Assembly: GCF_014651055.1 (NCBI RefSeq)
Contig: NZ_BMWD01000021.1
Coordinates: 46,459-109,131, forward strand
From: Streptomyces fructofermentans
GTDB lineage: Bacteria > Actinomycetota > Actinomycetes > Streptomycetales > Streptomycetaceae
Direction: 5' to 3'
Length of the DNA: 62,673 nt
Shown here piece by piece: positions 17,711 to 27,900 of the stretch. The notes under the pieces were generated by a model. The model did no database searches. It was not told where the DNA came from and was given only the letters and a program-made list of their open reading frames with translations. Every line of letters begins with the position of its first letter. Positions within the stretch are counted from its first letter, which is position 1. The position numbers were made by a program, and so were the translations under genes.

Positions 17711-18922
17711 TCAGTCGTCCAGCGGAAGTTGCTGGACCAACAGCTTTCCGGCCATGGTCACGCCGCCGTCCATCGCGATGGCGAGGCCGTCGGCGTAGAC
17801 GTGCGGTCCGGCGACCACGTGTGCCGAGGGGTCCGCGCCCTCCTCCGGCCCGCCCTCGCCCAGGAGGTACGGAATCGGGCTGTGGCCATGGACGATGCGC
17901 GAGCCGCCGTAGGTGTCGAGGAGGGAGCGCACGGCCTGCGCGCCGCCGTCGTCGCGGAACGCGAACCGCCGGGTGAACTTGCGGAAGAGGTCCCAGACCT
18001 CGTCCGCGTCGTTCCGGGTGAGCGCCTCGCGGACCGTGTCGTTGACCGCCTCGATGGAGTCGCCGTAGTCGAGGTACGCGGTGGTGTCGGAGTGCACCAG
18101 AAGGTGTCCGTCCGCCACCTCCATGGCGTCCAGGCGGGCCATCCACTGGAGGTGGTGGTCCTGGAGGCGGTCCATGTCGGTCTTCTGGCCGCCGTTGAGC
18201 AGCCAGGCCGCCTGGAAGGTGGCCGTTCCCGCGCCGGAGTTGACGGGGGTGTCGCCGAACCGCTTGGCGCCGAGCAGCAGCAGCTCGTGGTTGCCCATCA
18301 GGGCCTTGCAGTAGCCGCCGGCCGCCGCGGCCTCCGCGGACAGCCGCATCACGAGGTCGATGACGCCGATGCCGTCGGGCCCGCGGTCGGTGAAGTCGCC
18401 GAGGAACCAGAGCCGCGACGTCCCGGCGGCCCAGCCGCCGTCGATGTCGATGAGGCCCTTCTCGCGCAGTGCGGCGACCAGCTCGTCGAGATAGCCGTGC
18501 ACGTCGCCGACGACGTACAGCGCGCCCGGGCCGTCGGCCGCCTGCGGCACCTGTCCGGCTTCGGGGTCGACGCTCACCTGGAGTGTGTCGCCGCGGTTGA
18601 TGACGGGCAGATCGCGCTGCGTCGGGGTGTAGCCCACCGGCTCGGCGGCGGGCCCGGCGCCCTCGCCGACGTCCGCCCGGCCCGGGTGGGAGCCGGGCAC
18701 GGCGTGGGGCGCGGGCGCCTCGGCGCGTGCCCCGGGGACGTCCGCGTACGGCGCGGGGGCCTCGGGGTACGGATCGGCGGTCTGGTCGTACACCTCGTCA
18801 GGGTGCGGGTACGGGCCGGCGGACTGCGCGTACGGACCGGCCTCGTGCACGTACGCCGGCACGCGGAAGTCGCGCACCGTCGGCGTCCGCACCGCGGGTC
18901 CCTGACCGGCCCCCTGAGTCAT
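17711..18922 (-). CDS. Calcineurin-like metallophosphoesterase with Tyr/Pro-rich N-terminus
   Basis: 403 aa. Residues 1-150 are low-complexity, rich in Pro, Tyr, Ala and Glu (repeated GPY/DPY elements). The phosphoesterase domain follows with VVGDVHGYLDE, LGDFTDRGPD, MGNHELLL and a late VHGHSPIP, giving all metal ligands of the PPP/calcineurin-like fold. It therefore resembles serine/threonine phosphatases or Ap4A hydrolases of this fold; the substrate is unknown. The ATG at 18922 has GGAGGGG about 6 bp upstream. It lies upstream of the SSPDF membrane-protein gene. The low-complexity tail may be an interaction region. Confidence 0.85.
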   Translation of the reverse strand: MTQGAGQGPAVRTPTVRDFRVPAYVHEAGPYAQSAGPYPHPDEVYDQTADPYPEAPAPYADVPGARAEAPAPHAVPGSHPGRADVGEGAGPAAEPVGYTPTQRDLPVINRGDTLQVSVDPEAGQVPQAADGPGALYVVGDVHGYLDELVAALREKGLIDIDGGWAAGTSRLWFLGDFTDRGPDGIGVIDLVMRLSAEAAAAGGYCKALMGNHELLLLGAKRFGDTPVNSGAGTATFQAAWLLNGGQKTDMDRLQDHHLQWMARLDAMEVADGHLLVHSDTTAYLDYGDSIEAVNDTVREALTRNDADEVWDLFRKFTRRFAFRDDGGAQAVRSLLDTYGGSRIVHGHSPIPYLLGEGGPEEGADPSAHVVAGPHVYADGLAIAMDGGVTMAGKLLVQQLPLDD

Positions 18923-19113
18923 CGACCCCTCCACCACCATCGCGCCGCATCTGCACCGCGTCGGACTGCCTGGTCGCAGCGGCCCGCGGTGTCGTCCGCC
19001 CATCATAGGAATGCGGATCGCGCCATGTGATGACCCAGGGGTGGTGAATCGAAGCAGAACCCCAGTTCACCGTGGTTTTCTCCCGAATTGGGAGGGGCTT
19101 TCCCCGCTGGGGG

Positions 19114-20226
19114 TCACCCCTCCTCCGGCGACCTGGGCGGACTGACGGTCGTCCGCGGCGACCGTCGCTCGGACGAGGTACGCACCATCAGCTCGGTCGG
19201 TATCACCTGCTCGACCGGTTGGTCCGATTCGACCCCCTCGATCGCGTCGATGAGGAGCTGGACCACGGCCGTGCCGATCCGGCGCGGTTTCAGTGAGAGC
19301 GTGGTGATGGGCGGCTCGGTGGTGGCGTAGACGGTGGACTCGCTGCAGCACACGAGGAGCAGGTCCTCCGGTACGCGCAGGCCGTAGCGGCGGGCCGCGG
19401 CGAGCAGGTCGGTGCCGTTGGGGTCGAAGAGTCCGTACACGGCGTCGGGCCGGTCGGGCCGGGCGAGCAGTCGGTCGGCGGCCACGGCGCCCGCGCACGG
19501 ATCGTGCGCGGGATAGGCCTCGTACACCGGATCCTGGCCCACGCGCTCGCACCACCGCAGATAGGCGGTCGTGGAGAGGCGGGTGTACGTGTCGGTGGTC
19601 GTCCCCGTCAGCAGACCGATTCTGCGGGCGCCGGCGTCGGCCAGGTGGTCGAGGATGCCGAGCACCGCGGCCTCGTGGTCGTTGTCCACCCACGCGGTCA
19701 CCGGCAGCGAGCCGGCCGGGCGGCCGTCGGAGACCACCGGTAACCCCTGGCGGACCAGTTCGCTGACGACCGGGTCCTGGTCGGAGGGGTCGATGACGAC
19801 CGTCCCGTCCAGTGCCACGTTCGACCACACGTCGTGGCGCGAGGTCGCGGGGAGGATGACCAGGGCGTAGCCCCGTGCGAGCGCGGCCGACGTGGCGGCT
19901 CTGGCCATCTCCGCGAAGTACGCGAACTCCGTGAAGGTGAAAGGTTCATCCCCGTAGGTCGTCACGGTCAGGCCGATGAGGCCCGACTTTCCGGTACGGA
20001 GCGTTCGGGCCGCGGCCGAGGGGCGATAGCCCAGCCGGTCGGCGACCTCGCGGACATGGCGTCGGGTGGCGTCCGGGAGCCGCCCCTTGCCGTTGAGTGC
20101 GTCGGACACCGTCGTAATGGAGACCCCGGCGGCCGCGGCCACGTCTCTGATGCCCGCCCGGCCAGGCCGGCTGCCTCGGCGTGAGGTCTCCGACCGGCTC
20201 ACCTGGTGCTTCCCTGCTGCTGTCAT
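19114..20226 (-). CDS. LacI-family regulator carrying a TTA codon
   Basis: About 370 aa. Helix-turn-helix near the N-terminus: IRDVAAAAGVSITTVSDALNG, then the hinge and a periplasmic-binding-type sugar/effector domain ending TELMVRTS. The usual LacI length is about 340, so the extra 20-30 N-terminal residues are unsure: a GTG at 20199 with AGGGAAG before it is an equally good start. Leu at codon 162 (bases 19741-19743) is encoded by TTA, the codon read only by bldA tRNA in Streptomyces; no other TTA was found in the genes of this window. It is divergent from the aminotransferase gene. The ligand is unknown. Confidence 0.85.
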   Translation of the reverse strand: MTAAGKHQVSRSETSRRGSRPGRAGIRDVAAAAGVSITTVSDALNGKGRLPDATRRHVREVADRLGYRPSAAARTLRTGKSGLIGLTVTTYGDEPFTFTEFAYFAEMARAATSAALARGYALVILPATSRHDVWSNVALDGTVVIDPSDQDPVVSELVRQGLPVVSDGRPAGSLPVTAWVDNDHEAAVLGILDHLADAGARRIGLLTGTTTDTYTRLSTTAYLRWCERVGQDPVYEAYPAHDPCAGAVAADRLLARPDRPDAVYGLFDPNGTDLLAAARRYGLRVPEDLLLVCCSESTVYATTEPPITTLSLKPRRIGTAVVQLLIDAIEGVESDQPVEQVIPTELMVRTSSERRSPRTTVSPPRSPEEG

Positions 20227-20635
20227 GGCGAGCCGATAGTAGGGCTCATGCGGTGGGGTAGTGCGGACGCATATGCACCCGTTGACAGGCACGTTTCTGC
20301 ATGGTCATTCGCAATCAATTGCCTTCGAAATCAAGGGAGTTGACCGTTTCAATGGCAGTACGTCACTCGTCGGTGCGCAAAGGCCTGCCAAAGGGGCCAT
20401 GTTTCGAAGAGGTCTCAACTCACCTTCACGAGGGATGCGCGCCACGGCGTGAGCCACCGGCGCGAAAGCGGATGGGCAGCGCGCCCCCTGTTTCGTACGC
20501 CTTGTGCGGTGATGCCCGGGAGTGGGTGCGCGGTGGGTCCCGAGCCATACGCTCCGGCTGCGAATCCTCTTAAGGTGAGCAGTATTGGAAGCCGGCGGCG
20601 TTCGTGAGCCGGAGATGATCACGAGGAGGACTGCG
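20227..20635. other. Divergent promoter region, LacI-type gene / aminotransferase
   Basis: 409 bp. A perfect -35-like TTGACA lies at 20282-20287, but no convincing -10 follows. GCAAT-CA-ATTGC (20311-20322) is a small AT-rich palindrome that could be the LacI-type operator. No RNA gene seen. The function of both elements is inferred from position only. Confidence 0.35.
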
Positions 20636-21712
20636 GTGAGCGAGACGAGCCCCAAGCTGCGAGCCGAGCTGGAGGGTATCCCCACGTACAAGCCGGGGAA
20701 GCCCGCCGCGGCCGGCCCGGTGGCCTACAAGCTGTCCTCCAACGAGAACCCGTACCCGCCGCTGCCCGGCGTGACGGAGAGCATGGCCGCGGCGGCCGGC
20801 TCCTTCAACCGCTACCCGGACATGGCGTGCACCGGGCTGATGAACGAGCTGGCGGACCGCTTCGGGGTGCCGCTCTCGCACCTCGCCACCGGTACGGGAT
20901 CGGTCGGTGTCGCCCAGCAGCTCCTGCAGGCGACCTCGGGTCCGGGCGACGAGGTGATCTACGCCTGGCGGTCCTTCGAGGCGTACCCGATCATCACCCA
21001 GATCAGCGGCGCCACCTCGGTGCGCGTACCGCTGACGCCGGGTGACGTGCACGACCTCGACGCGATGGCCGAGGCGATCACCGACCGTACGCGGCTGATC
21101 TTCGTCTGCAACCCCAACAACCCCACGGGCACGGCGGTGCGCCGGACCGAGCTCGAGCGGTTCCTCGACCGGGTGCCGAGCGACGTCCTCGTGGTGCTGG
21201 ACGAGGCGTACCGGGAGTTCGTACGGGACGTCGAGGTGCCGGACGGGGTCGAGCTGTACCGGAACCGGCCGAACGTCTGCGTGCTGCGCACGTTCTCCAA
21301 GGCGTACGGCCTCGCCGGGCTCCGGGTGGGCTTCGCGATCGCCCACGAGCCGGTGGCGGCGGCGCTGCGCAAGACGGCCGTGCCCTTCGGCGTGAGCCAG
21401 CTCGCGCAGGACGCGGCGGTCGCCTCGCTGCGGGCCGAGGACGAGCTGCTCGGCCGGGTCGGCTCGCTGGTGTCCGAGCGGGCCCGGGTCCTCGCGGTCC
21501 TGCGCGGTCAGGGCTGGACGGTGCCGGACTCGCAGGCGAACTTCGTCTGGCTGCGGCTCGGCGAGCGCACCCTCGACTTCGCCGCCGCGTGCGAGCAGGC
21601 CGGAGTGGTCGTGCGGCCGTTCGCCGGCGAGGGCGTCCGCGTGACGGTGGGCGAGACCGAGGCGAACGACATCTTCCTGAAGGTGACGGAGGGCTTCCGC
21701 AAGGAGGCGTAG
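20636..21712 (+). CDS. Histidinol-phosphate/aromatic aminotransferase (HisC-like)
   Basis: 358 aa, fold-type I PLP aminotransferase of the HisC family. Seen: KLSSNENPYPP near the N-terminus, CNPNNPTG (about residue 162), DEAYREF and the PLP-lysine segment TFSKAYGLAGLRVGF. HisC-type enzymes transaminate histidinol phosphate; this isolated copy outside a his operon may instead act on aromatic amino acids (inference). The GTG at 20636 has GAGGAGGA 5-12 bp upstream, so the earlier frame start at 20585 is rejected. The gene is followed by the cyd operon on the same strand, separated by a 567-bp region with its own Rex operator. Confidence 0.85.
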   Translation: MSETSPKLRAELEGIPTYKPGKPAAAGPVAYKLSSNENPYPPLPGVTESMAAAAGSFNRYPDMACTGLMNELADRFGVPLSHLATGTGSVGVAQQLLQATSGPGDEVIYAWRSFEAYPIITQISGATSVRVPLTPGDVHDLDAMAEAITDRTRLIFVCNPNNPTGTAVRRTELERFLDRVPSDVLVVLDEAYREFVRDVEVPDGVELYRNRPNVCVLRTFSKAYGLAGLRVGFAIAHEPVAAALRKTAVPFGVSQLAQDAAVASLRAEDELLGRVGSLVSERARVLAVLRGQGWTVPDSQANFVWLRLGERTLDFAAACEQAGVVVRPFAGEGVRVTVGETEANDIFLKVTEGFRKEA

Positions 21713-22279
21713 CCGAGTCGGCGGCGAGGAGGGCTCGCCACCGGGCCCCGGACGAGCGTGCGGAGCCCGTTCGCCCGGGGCGCGCCCGCCCGGGACCGGG
21801 GCAGTGGCGCCCACCCGGAGTCCGCCCGGGGCCCGCCCGGGGCCGCCCACCCGGTGCCGAATGCTCGGCGCGCTGTGCCGGGAGCACTCGGGGACGCGGC
21901 GGCGGGGCGGGCGCGGTCGCACCGGCGGGGTGCGGGCCGGGCGTACAGGGGAGCTGTCCGTCCGGGGCCGTCGAACCGCCCGTCCCGCCCGTCCCGGGTG
22001 GCTCTTCGGCCCCCGCGGGCCCACCCGGTGACGGGGCCGCACGTGATGTGGAGCACCCCGGATTCGCCGTGACCCGCCCCGGCCTGGGCCTCTCGTGCCC
22101 GAGGGCCGGGGCGTCCCGCATTAGGGACCCCCCACCCGTCATCAGTCGAACGGCCATGCGTCATAATTGCTTGTGAATGTGAACGCGTTCACAAGCGTGT
22201 CCCGGTTGGTCCCGTGATGTCTTGTTCCGAGCGGGGCAAACTGCCGCTGTCACCACAGCGATGTAAGGAGACTGACGAC
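21713..22279. other. Upstream region of cydA, GC-rich spacer and promoter
   Basis: 567 bp. About 21730-22075 is an extremely GC-rich spacer with repeated CCCGGGGC-like blocks and no supported gene. The last 140 bp hold the cyd promoter: a CATAAT hexamer at 22162-22167 is a candidate -10, and the Rex operator lies just downstream of it. Confidence 0.5.
22178..22193. promoter_or_regulatory. Rex operator (redox repressor site) upstream of cydA
   Basis: TGTGAACGCGTTCACA, a perfect 16-bp palindrome matching the Rex binding site known from the S. coelicolor cyd promoter. Rex is released by high NADH, so the operon should be induced under oxygen limitation. It lies 87 bp before the cydA start. Confidence 0.92.
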
Positions 22280-23788
22280 GTGGAATTGGCTTTGGCGCCA
22301 GAGACGCTGGCGCGATGGCAGTTCGGTATCACCACCGTCTACCACTTCCTCTTCGTCCCGCTCACGATCTCGCTCGCCGCGCTCACCGCGGGGCTGCAGA
22401 CCGCCTGGGTGAGGACGGAGAACGAGAAGTACCTCAGGGCGACGAAGTTCTGGGGCAAGCTCTTCCTGATCAATATCGCGATGGGCGTGGTCACGGGGAT
22501 CGTGCAGGAGTTCCAGTTCGGCATGAACTGGTCGGACTACTCGCGCTTCGTCGGTGACATCTTCGGTGCTCCGCTGGCCTTCGAGGCGCTGATCGCCTTC
22601 TTCTTCGAGTCCACCTTCATCGGCCTGTGGATCTTCGGCTGGGACAAGCTGCCGAAGAAGATCCATCTCGCCTGCATCTGGATGGTCTCGGTCGGCACGA
22701 TCCTCTCGGCCTACTTCATCCTCGCGGCCAACTCATGGATGCAGCACCCGGTCGGCTACCGGATCAACGAGGAGCGCGGCCGGGCCGAGCTCACCGACTT
22801 CTGGCAGGTCCTGAGTCAGAACACGGCGGTCGCCCAGGGCTTCCACACCCTCTCGGCCGCCTTCCTGACGGGCGGCGCCTTCATGGCGGGCATCGCGGCC
22901 TTCCACCTGGCGCGCAAGCGGCACATCCCGGTCATGAAGACCTCGCTGCGCCTGGGGCTGGTCACGCTCATCGTCGGCGGTCTGCTCACCGCCATCAGCG
23001 GTGACACCCTCGGCAAGGTCATGTTCAAGCAGCAGCCGATGAAGATGGCCGCCGCCGAGGCGCTGTGGGACGGCGAGGCGCCCGCGCCCTTCTCGATCTT
23101 CGCCTACGGCGACGTCGACGCCGGCCACAACAAGGTCGCCATAGAGATCCCGGGTCTGCTGTCCTTCCTGGCCAACGACGACTTCACCTCGTACGTGCCC
23201 GGCATCAACGACGTCAACAAGGCCGAGCAGGAGCGCTTCGGTCCGGGCGACTACCGGCCCAACATCCCCGTCGCCTACTGGGGCTTCCGCTGGATGATCG
23301 GCTTCGGCATGACGTCGCTCGCCATCGGCGTCGTCGGACTGTGGCTCACCAGGAAGAAGTTCCTGCTGCCGCAGCATCTGCGGGTGGGTGAGGACGAGGT
23401 GCCGAACGTGGTCCTGTTCCGCCGCAAGCCCCTCGGCCCGTCACTGTCCAAGTGGTACTGGCGGATCGCGTTCCTGACGCTGGGCTTCCCGCTGATCGCC
23501 AACTCCTGGGGTTGGATCTTCACCGAGATGGGCCGCCAGCCGTGGGTCGTCTACGGCGTGCTGCAGACGCGCGACGCGGTCTCCCCCGGTGTGTCGCAGG
23601 GTGAGGTGCTCGCCTCGATGATCGTCTTCACGGCGCTCTACGCGGTTCTCGCCGTCATCGAGGTCAAGCTGCTCGCGAAGTACATCAAGGCCGGACCGCC
23701 CGAGCTGACCGAGGCCGACCTCAACCCGCCCACGAAGATCGGCGGCGACCCTCGTGACGCCGACAAGCCGATGGCCTTCTCCTACTAG
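22280..23788 (+). CDS. cydA: Cytochrome bd ubiquinol oxidase subunit I
   Basis: 502 aa, with the short Q-loop expected outside E. coli. Heme ligands are visible: the His of VYHFLFVPLT for heme b595 and the His of QGFHTLSAAF for b558, plus the conserved GRQPW motif near the C-terminus. About nine transmembrane helices. It oxidises quinol and reduces oxygen at low concentration in the membrane. The GTG at 22280 is 9 bp after AAGGAG, so the upstream ATGs at 22214 are not used. First gene of the cydA-cydB-cydCD operon, under the Rex operator; cydB starts 20 bp later. Confidence 0.97.
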   Translation: MELALAPETLARWQFGITTVYHFLFVPLTISLAALTAGLQTAWVRTENEKYLRATKFWGKLFLINIAMGVVTGIVQEFQFGMNWSDYSRFVGDIFGAPLAFEALIAFFFESTFIGLWIFGWDKLPKKIHLACIWMVSVGTILSAYFILAANSWMQHPVGYRINEERGRAELTDFWQVLSQNTAVAQGFHTLSAAFLTGGAFMAGIAAFHLARKRHIPVMKTSLRLGLVTLIVGGLLTAISGDTLGKVMFKQQPMKMAAAEALWDGEAPAPFSIFAYGDVDAGHNKVAIEIPGLLSFLANDDFTSYVPGINDVNKAEQERFGPGDYRPNIPVAYWGFRWMIGFGMTSLAIGVVGLWLTRKKFLLPQHLRVGEDEVPNVVLFRRKPLGPSLSKWYWRIAFLTLGFPLIANSWGWIFTEMGRQPWVVYGVLQTRDAVSPGVSQGEVLASMIVFTALYAVLAVIEVKLLAKYIKAGPPELTEADLNPPTKIGGDPRDADKPMAFSY

Positions 23789-23808
23789 GCCGAGGGAGCC
23801 GCTGAGTC

Positions 23809-24813
23809 ATGGAACTTCACGACGTCTGGTTCGTTCTCATCGCCGTCCTGTGGATCGGCTACTTCTTCCTGGAGGGCTTCGACTTCGGAATCGGTGTCCT
23901 CACGAAGCTGCTCGCCCGGGACCGGGCCGAGAAGCGGGTACTGATCAACACCATCGGGCCCGTCTGGGACGGCAACGAGGTGTGGCTGCTCACGGCCGGC
24001 GGCGCGACCTTCGCTGCCTTCCCCGAGTGGTACGCCACGCTGTTCTCCGGCTTCTACCTGCCGCTGCTGCTGATCCTGGTCTGCCTGATCGTGCGCGGAG
24101 TCGCGTTCGAGTACCGGGCCAAGCGCCCGGAGGAGCAGTGGCAGCGCAACTGGGAGACCGCGATCTTCTGGACCTCGCTGCTGCCCGCGTTCCTGTGGGG
24201 CGTGGCCTTCGGCAACATCGTGCGGGGCGTGAAGATCGATCAGGACATGGAGTACGTGGGCAACCTCTGGGACCTGCTCAACCCGTACGCCGTTCTGGGC
24301 GGTCTGGTCACGTTGACGCTGTTCACCTTCCACGGAGCGGTGTTCGCGGCTCTCAAGACCCTCGGCGACATCAGGGAGAGGGCGCGGGCGATGGCGCTGT
24401 GGCTCGGCCTGACGACGGCCGTGCTCGCGCTGATCTTCCTCCTCTGGACGCAGGTGGAGAACGGTAACGGGCAGAGCCTGGTGGCGCTGGTCGTGGCGGT
24501 GGTGGCGCTGGTCGCGGCCATCGGGGCGAACCAGATGGGGCGCGAGGGCTGGGCGTTCGCCCTGTCCGGAGTGACGATCGTGGCCGCCGTCGCGATGCTC
24601 TTCCTGACGCTCTTCCCGAACGTGATGCCGTCCTCGCTCAACGAGGAGTGGAGCTTGACCGTCACCAACGCCTCGTCGAGCCCCTACACCCTGAAGATCA
24701 TGACCTGGTGCGCGGCGATCGCCACGCCGGTGGTGCTGCTCTACCAGAGCTGGACGTACTGGGTGTTCCGCAAGCGGATCGGTACGCATCACATCGCCGA
24801 GTCCGTGCACTGA
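23809..24813 (+). CDS. cydB: Cytochrome bd ubiquinol oxidase subunit II
   Basis: 334 aa, normal length, about nine transmembrane helices. Characteristic segments are WFVLIAVLWIGYFFLEGFDFG at the N-terminus (start of it), GPVWDGNEVWLL and PAFLWGVAFGN. It pairs with CydA to form the oxidase. The ATG at 23809 is 20 bp after the cydA stop. A group of parS sites separates it from cydCD (about 100 bp), the only gap in the operon. Confidence 0.97.
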   Translation: MELHDVWFVLIAVLWIGYFFLEGFDFGIGVLTKLLARDRAEKRVLINTIGPVWDGNEVWLLTAGGATFAAFPEWYATLFSGFYLPLLLILVCLIVRGVAFEYRAKRPEEQWQRNWETAIFWTSLLPAFLWGVAFGNIVRGVKIDQDMEYVGNLWDLLNPYAVLGGLVTLTLFTFHGAVFAALKTLGDIRERARAMALWLGLTTAVLALIFLLWTQVENGNGQSLVALVVAVVALVAAIGANQMGREGWAFALSGVTIVAAVAMLFLTLFPNVMPSSLNEEWSLTVTNASSSPYTLKIMTWCAAIATPVVLLYQSWTYWVFRKRIGTHHIAESVH

Positions 24814-24834
24814 CACCGATGAATCCAAGGGGCT

Positions 24835-24848
24835 GTTTCACGTGAAAC
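24835..24848. promoter_or_regulatory. parS site 1 of the cydB-cydCD triplet
   Basis: Exact GTTTCACGTGAAAC. Flanks extend it to a 22-bp perfect palindrome (24831-24852). Confidence 0.92.
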
Positions 24849-24871
24849 AGCCCCGATGTGAAGAGGTGGGT

Positions 24872-24885
24872 GTTTCACGTGAAAC
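24872..24885. promoter_or_regulatory. parS site 2 of the cydB-cydCD triplet
   Basis: Exact parS, centre 37 bp from site 1. Also extended to a 22-bp perfect palindrome (24868-24889) with a different flank sequence. Confidence 0.92.
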
Positions 24886-24908
24886 ACCCCTGTTCGACCC
24901 AAGGGTGT

Positions 24909-24922
24909 GTTTCACGTGAAAC
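24909..24922. promoter_or_regulatory. parS site 3, covering the cydCD start codon
   Basis: Exact parS, centre again 37 bp from site 2. The GTG in its middle (24916) is the probable cydCD start codon. Confidence 0.92.
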
Positions 24923-27900
24923 CGATTGACCCGCGACTGCTGCGATACGCACGGGCCACCCGCTTCTTCCTGATGGCCGTGGTGGGCCTGGGTGTCGTGG
25001 GGGCGGTGCTGGTCATCGCCCAGGCGATGCTCATCTCCGAAGTTGTGGTCGGCGCCTTCGAGCAGGGGTTGGCGGTAGCGGAACTCCGCACCCCGCTGCT
25101 GCTGTTGGCGGCCGTCGCGCTGGGCCGAGCTCTTGTCTCCTGGCTCACGGAACTCGCCGCGCACCGGGCGAGCGCGGCGGTCAAGTCGGAGCTGCGGGGG
25201 CGGCTCCTGGAGCGCGCCGCCGCTCTCGGTCCGGGGTGGCTGAGCGGGCAGCGCACCGGCTCGCTCGTCGCGCTGGCAACCCGGGGGGTCGACGCGCTCG
25301 ACGACTACTTCTCGCGCTATCTGCCGCAGTTGGGGCTCGCGGTGGTCGTACCCGTGGCGGTACTGGCCCGGATCGTCACCGAGGACTGGGTGTCCGCGGC
25401 GATCATCGTCGGCACCCTGCCGCTCATCCCCGTGTTCATGATGCTCATCGGCTGGGTCACCCAGTCCCAGATGGACCGTCAGTGGACGCTGCTGTCACGG
25501 CTCTCGGGGCACTTCCTGGACGTGGTCGCCGGCCTCCCCACCCTGAAGGTCTTCGGGCGGGCCAAGGCGCAGGCCGAGTCGATCCGGCGGATCACCGGTG
25601 AGTACCGGCAGGCGACGATGCGAACCCTGCGGATCGCCTTCATCTCGTCGTTCGCCCTGGAACTGCTCGCCACGATCTCGGTCGCCCTGGTCGCGGTGAC
25701 GATCGGCATGCGGCTCGTCCACGGCGAGATGTCCTTGTACGACGGCCTGGTCGTGCTGATCCTCGCCCCCGAGGCGTACCTGCCGCTGCGTCAGGTGGGA
25801 GCGCAGTACCACGCGGCGGCGGAAGGGCTGTCGGCCGCCGAGGAGATCTTCGCCGTCCTGGAGACGCCTGTCCGGACCCCCGGAGCGGCCACCGCTCCGC
25901 GGTCCGCGGGGATGCGCCTGGACGGCGTGACGGTGCGCTACCCGGGTCGGTCCTCCGACGCGGTCACGGAGGTGTCGCTGACCGTCGAGCCCGGGGAGAC
26001 GGTGGCCCTCGTCGGCCCCAGCGGGGTGGGCAAGTCGACGCTGCTGAGTGTGCTGCTGGGTTTCGTGGAGCCCACCTCGGGCCGGGTGAGCGCCGGGGGA
26101 GCCGATCTCGCCGAGGTGGACATCGAGGAGTGGCGCTCCCGCATCGCCTGGGTGCCGCAGCGTCCGCACCTCTACGCCGGGTCCGTTGCCGACAACGTAC
26201 GGCTCGCGCGGCCGGGGGCCGACGACGCCGAGGTGCGTGACGCCCTGCGCGAGGCCGGGGCCCTGGATTTCGTGGACGCACTCCCGGACGGGTCGCGGAC
26301 GGTCCTCGGTGAGGGCGGAGCCGGGCTGTCCGCCGGGCAGCGTCAGCGGCTGGCACTGGCGAGGGCGTTCCTGGCGGACCGGCCGATCCTGCTCCTGGAC
26401 GAGCCGACCGCTTCGCTGGACGGGGCGACCGAGGCCGAGATCGTCGAGGCGGTCCGCCGTCTCGCGGTCGGGCGGACCGTGCTCCTCGTCGTCCACCGGC
26501 CCGCCCTGCTGGACGTCGCGGACCGGGTCGTGCGGCTGGAGCAGACGGAGTCCGCCGGCGTGGACACCTCCGTCAGCGGCGCTACGGTGACGCGCCGCGC
26601 CGATCCGGTGGCGGCGGAGACCGTCGCCGCCGAGGGAGCGGTGCCCGCGGCCGAGGGCGGCCACCGAGACGGCCTCGCACGCGTGCGCGCCATGGCCGGG
26701 CCCCGCAGGGGACGGCTCGCGCTGGCGCTCCTGCTGGGCAGCCTCGCGCTCGGCAGTGCCGTGGGGCTGATGGCCACCTCCGGCTGGCTGATCTCCAGGG
26801 CCTCCCAGCAGCCGCCCGTGCTCTACCTGATGGTCGCGGTCACGGCCACCCGTGCGTTCGGGATCGGCCGGGCCGTCTTCCGGTACGCCGAGCGACTGGT
26901 GTCGCACGACGCCGTGCTGCGGATGCTCGCGGACACCAGGGTCGCCGTGTACCGGCGGCTCGAACGGCTCGCGCCCGCCGGGCTGCGCGACACGCGGCGC
27001 GGCGACCTCCTCTCACGGCTCGTCGCCGACGTCGACGCCCTGCAGGACTACTGGCTGCGCTGGCTGCTGCCCGCCGCGGCCGCCGCCGTGGTGTCGGCCG
27101 GGTCCGTCGGGTTCACGGCCTGGCTGCTGCCCGAGGCGGGAGCCGTCCTCGCCGCCGGACTGCTGACCGCCGGCGTGGGGGTCCCGCTGGTGACCGGAGC
27201 GGTCGCCCGCCGTGCGGAGCGCAGGCTGGCGCCCGCCCGCGGTGTGCTCGCGACCGGGGTGGCCGACCTCCTCACCGGTACCGCCGAGCTGACCGTCGCC
27301 GGAGCCCTGCCCGCACGCGCCGCCGAGGCGCGGCGGGCCGACGCCGAGCTGACCCGGATCGCCTCGCGTGCGGCCACCGCCACCGCGCTGGGCGACGGGC
27401 TCACGGCGCTCGTCTCCGGACTCACCGTGGCGGCCACCGCGCTCGTGGGGGTCCAGGCGGTCCTGGACGGGCGACTGAGCGGTGTGGCGATGGCCGTCGT
27501 CGTCCTCACCCCGCTCGCGGCGTTCGAGGCCGTTCTCGGCCTGCCGCTCGCCGTCCAGTACCGGCAGCGGGTGCGCAGGAGCGCGGAACGCGTGTACGAG
27601 GTTCTCGACGCGCCCGAGCCCGTGCGGGAGCCCGAGCGCCCGGCGGCGGCGCCCGGGTCGCCCTTCCCCGTCGTGGTGAGCGGGCTCACCGCCCGGCACG
27701 CGGGGCAGGAGCGCGACGCGCTCACCGGAGTGGACCTGACGCTCGACCGCGGGCGCCGCATCGCCGTCGTGGGGCCGTCGGGCTCCGGCAAGACCACCCT
27801 CGCGCAGGTGCTGCTGCGGTTCCTGGACCCGGGTTCGGGGACGTACACGCTCGGCGGAACCGACGCGTACGGCATGGGCGGCGACGACGTGCGGCGACTG

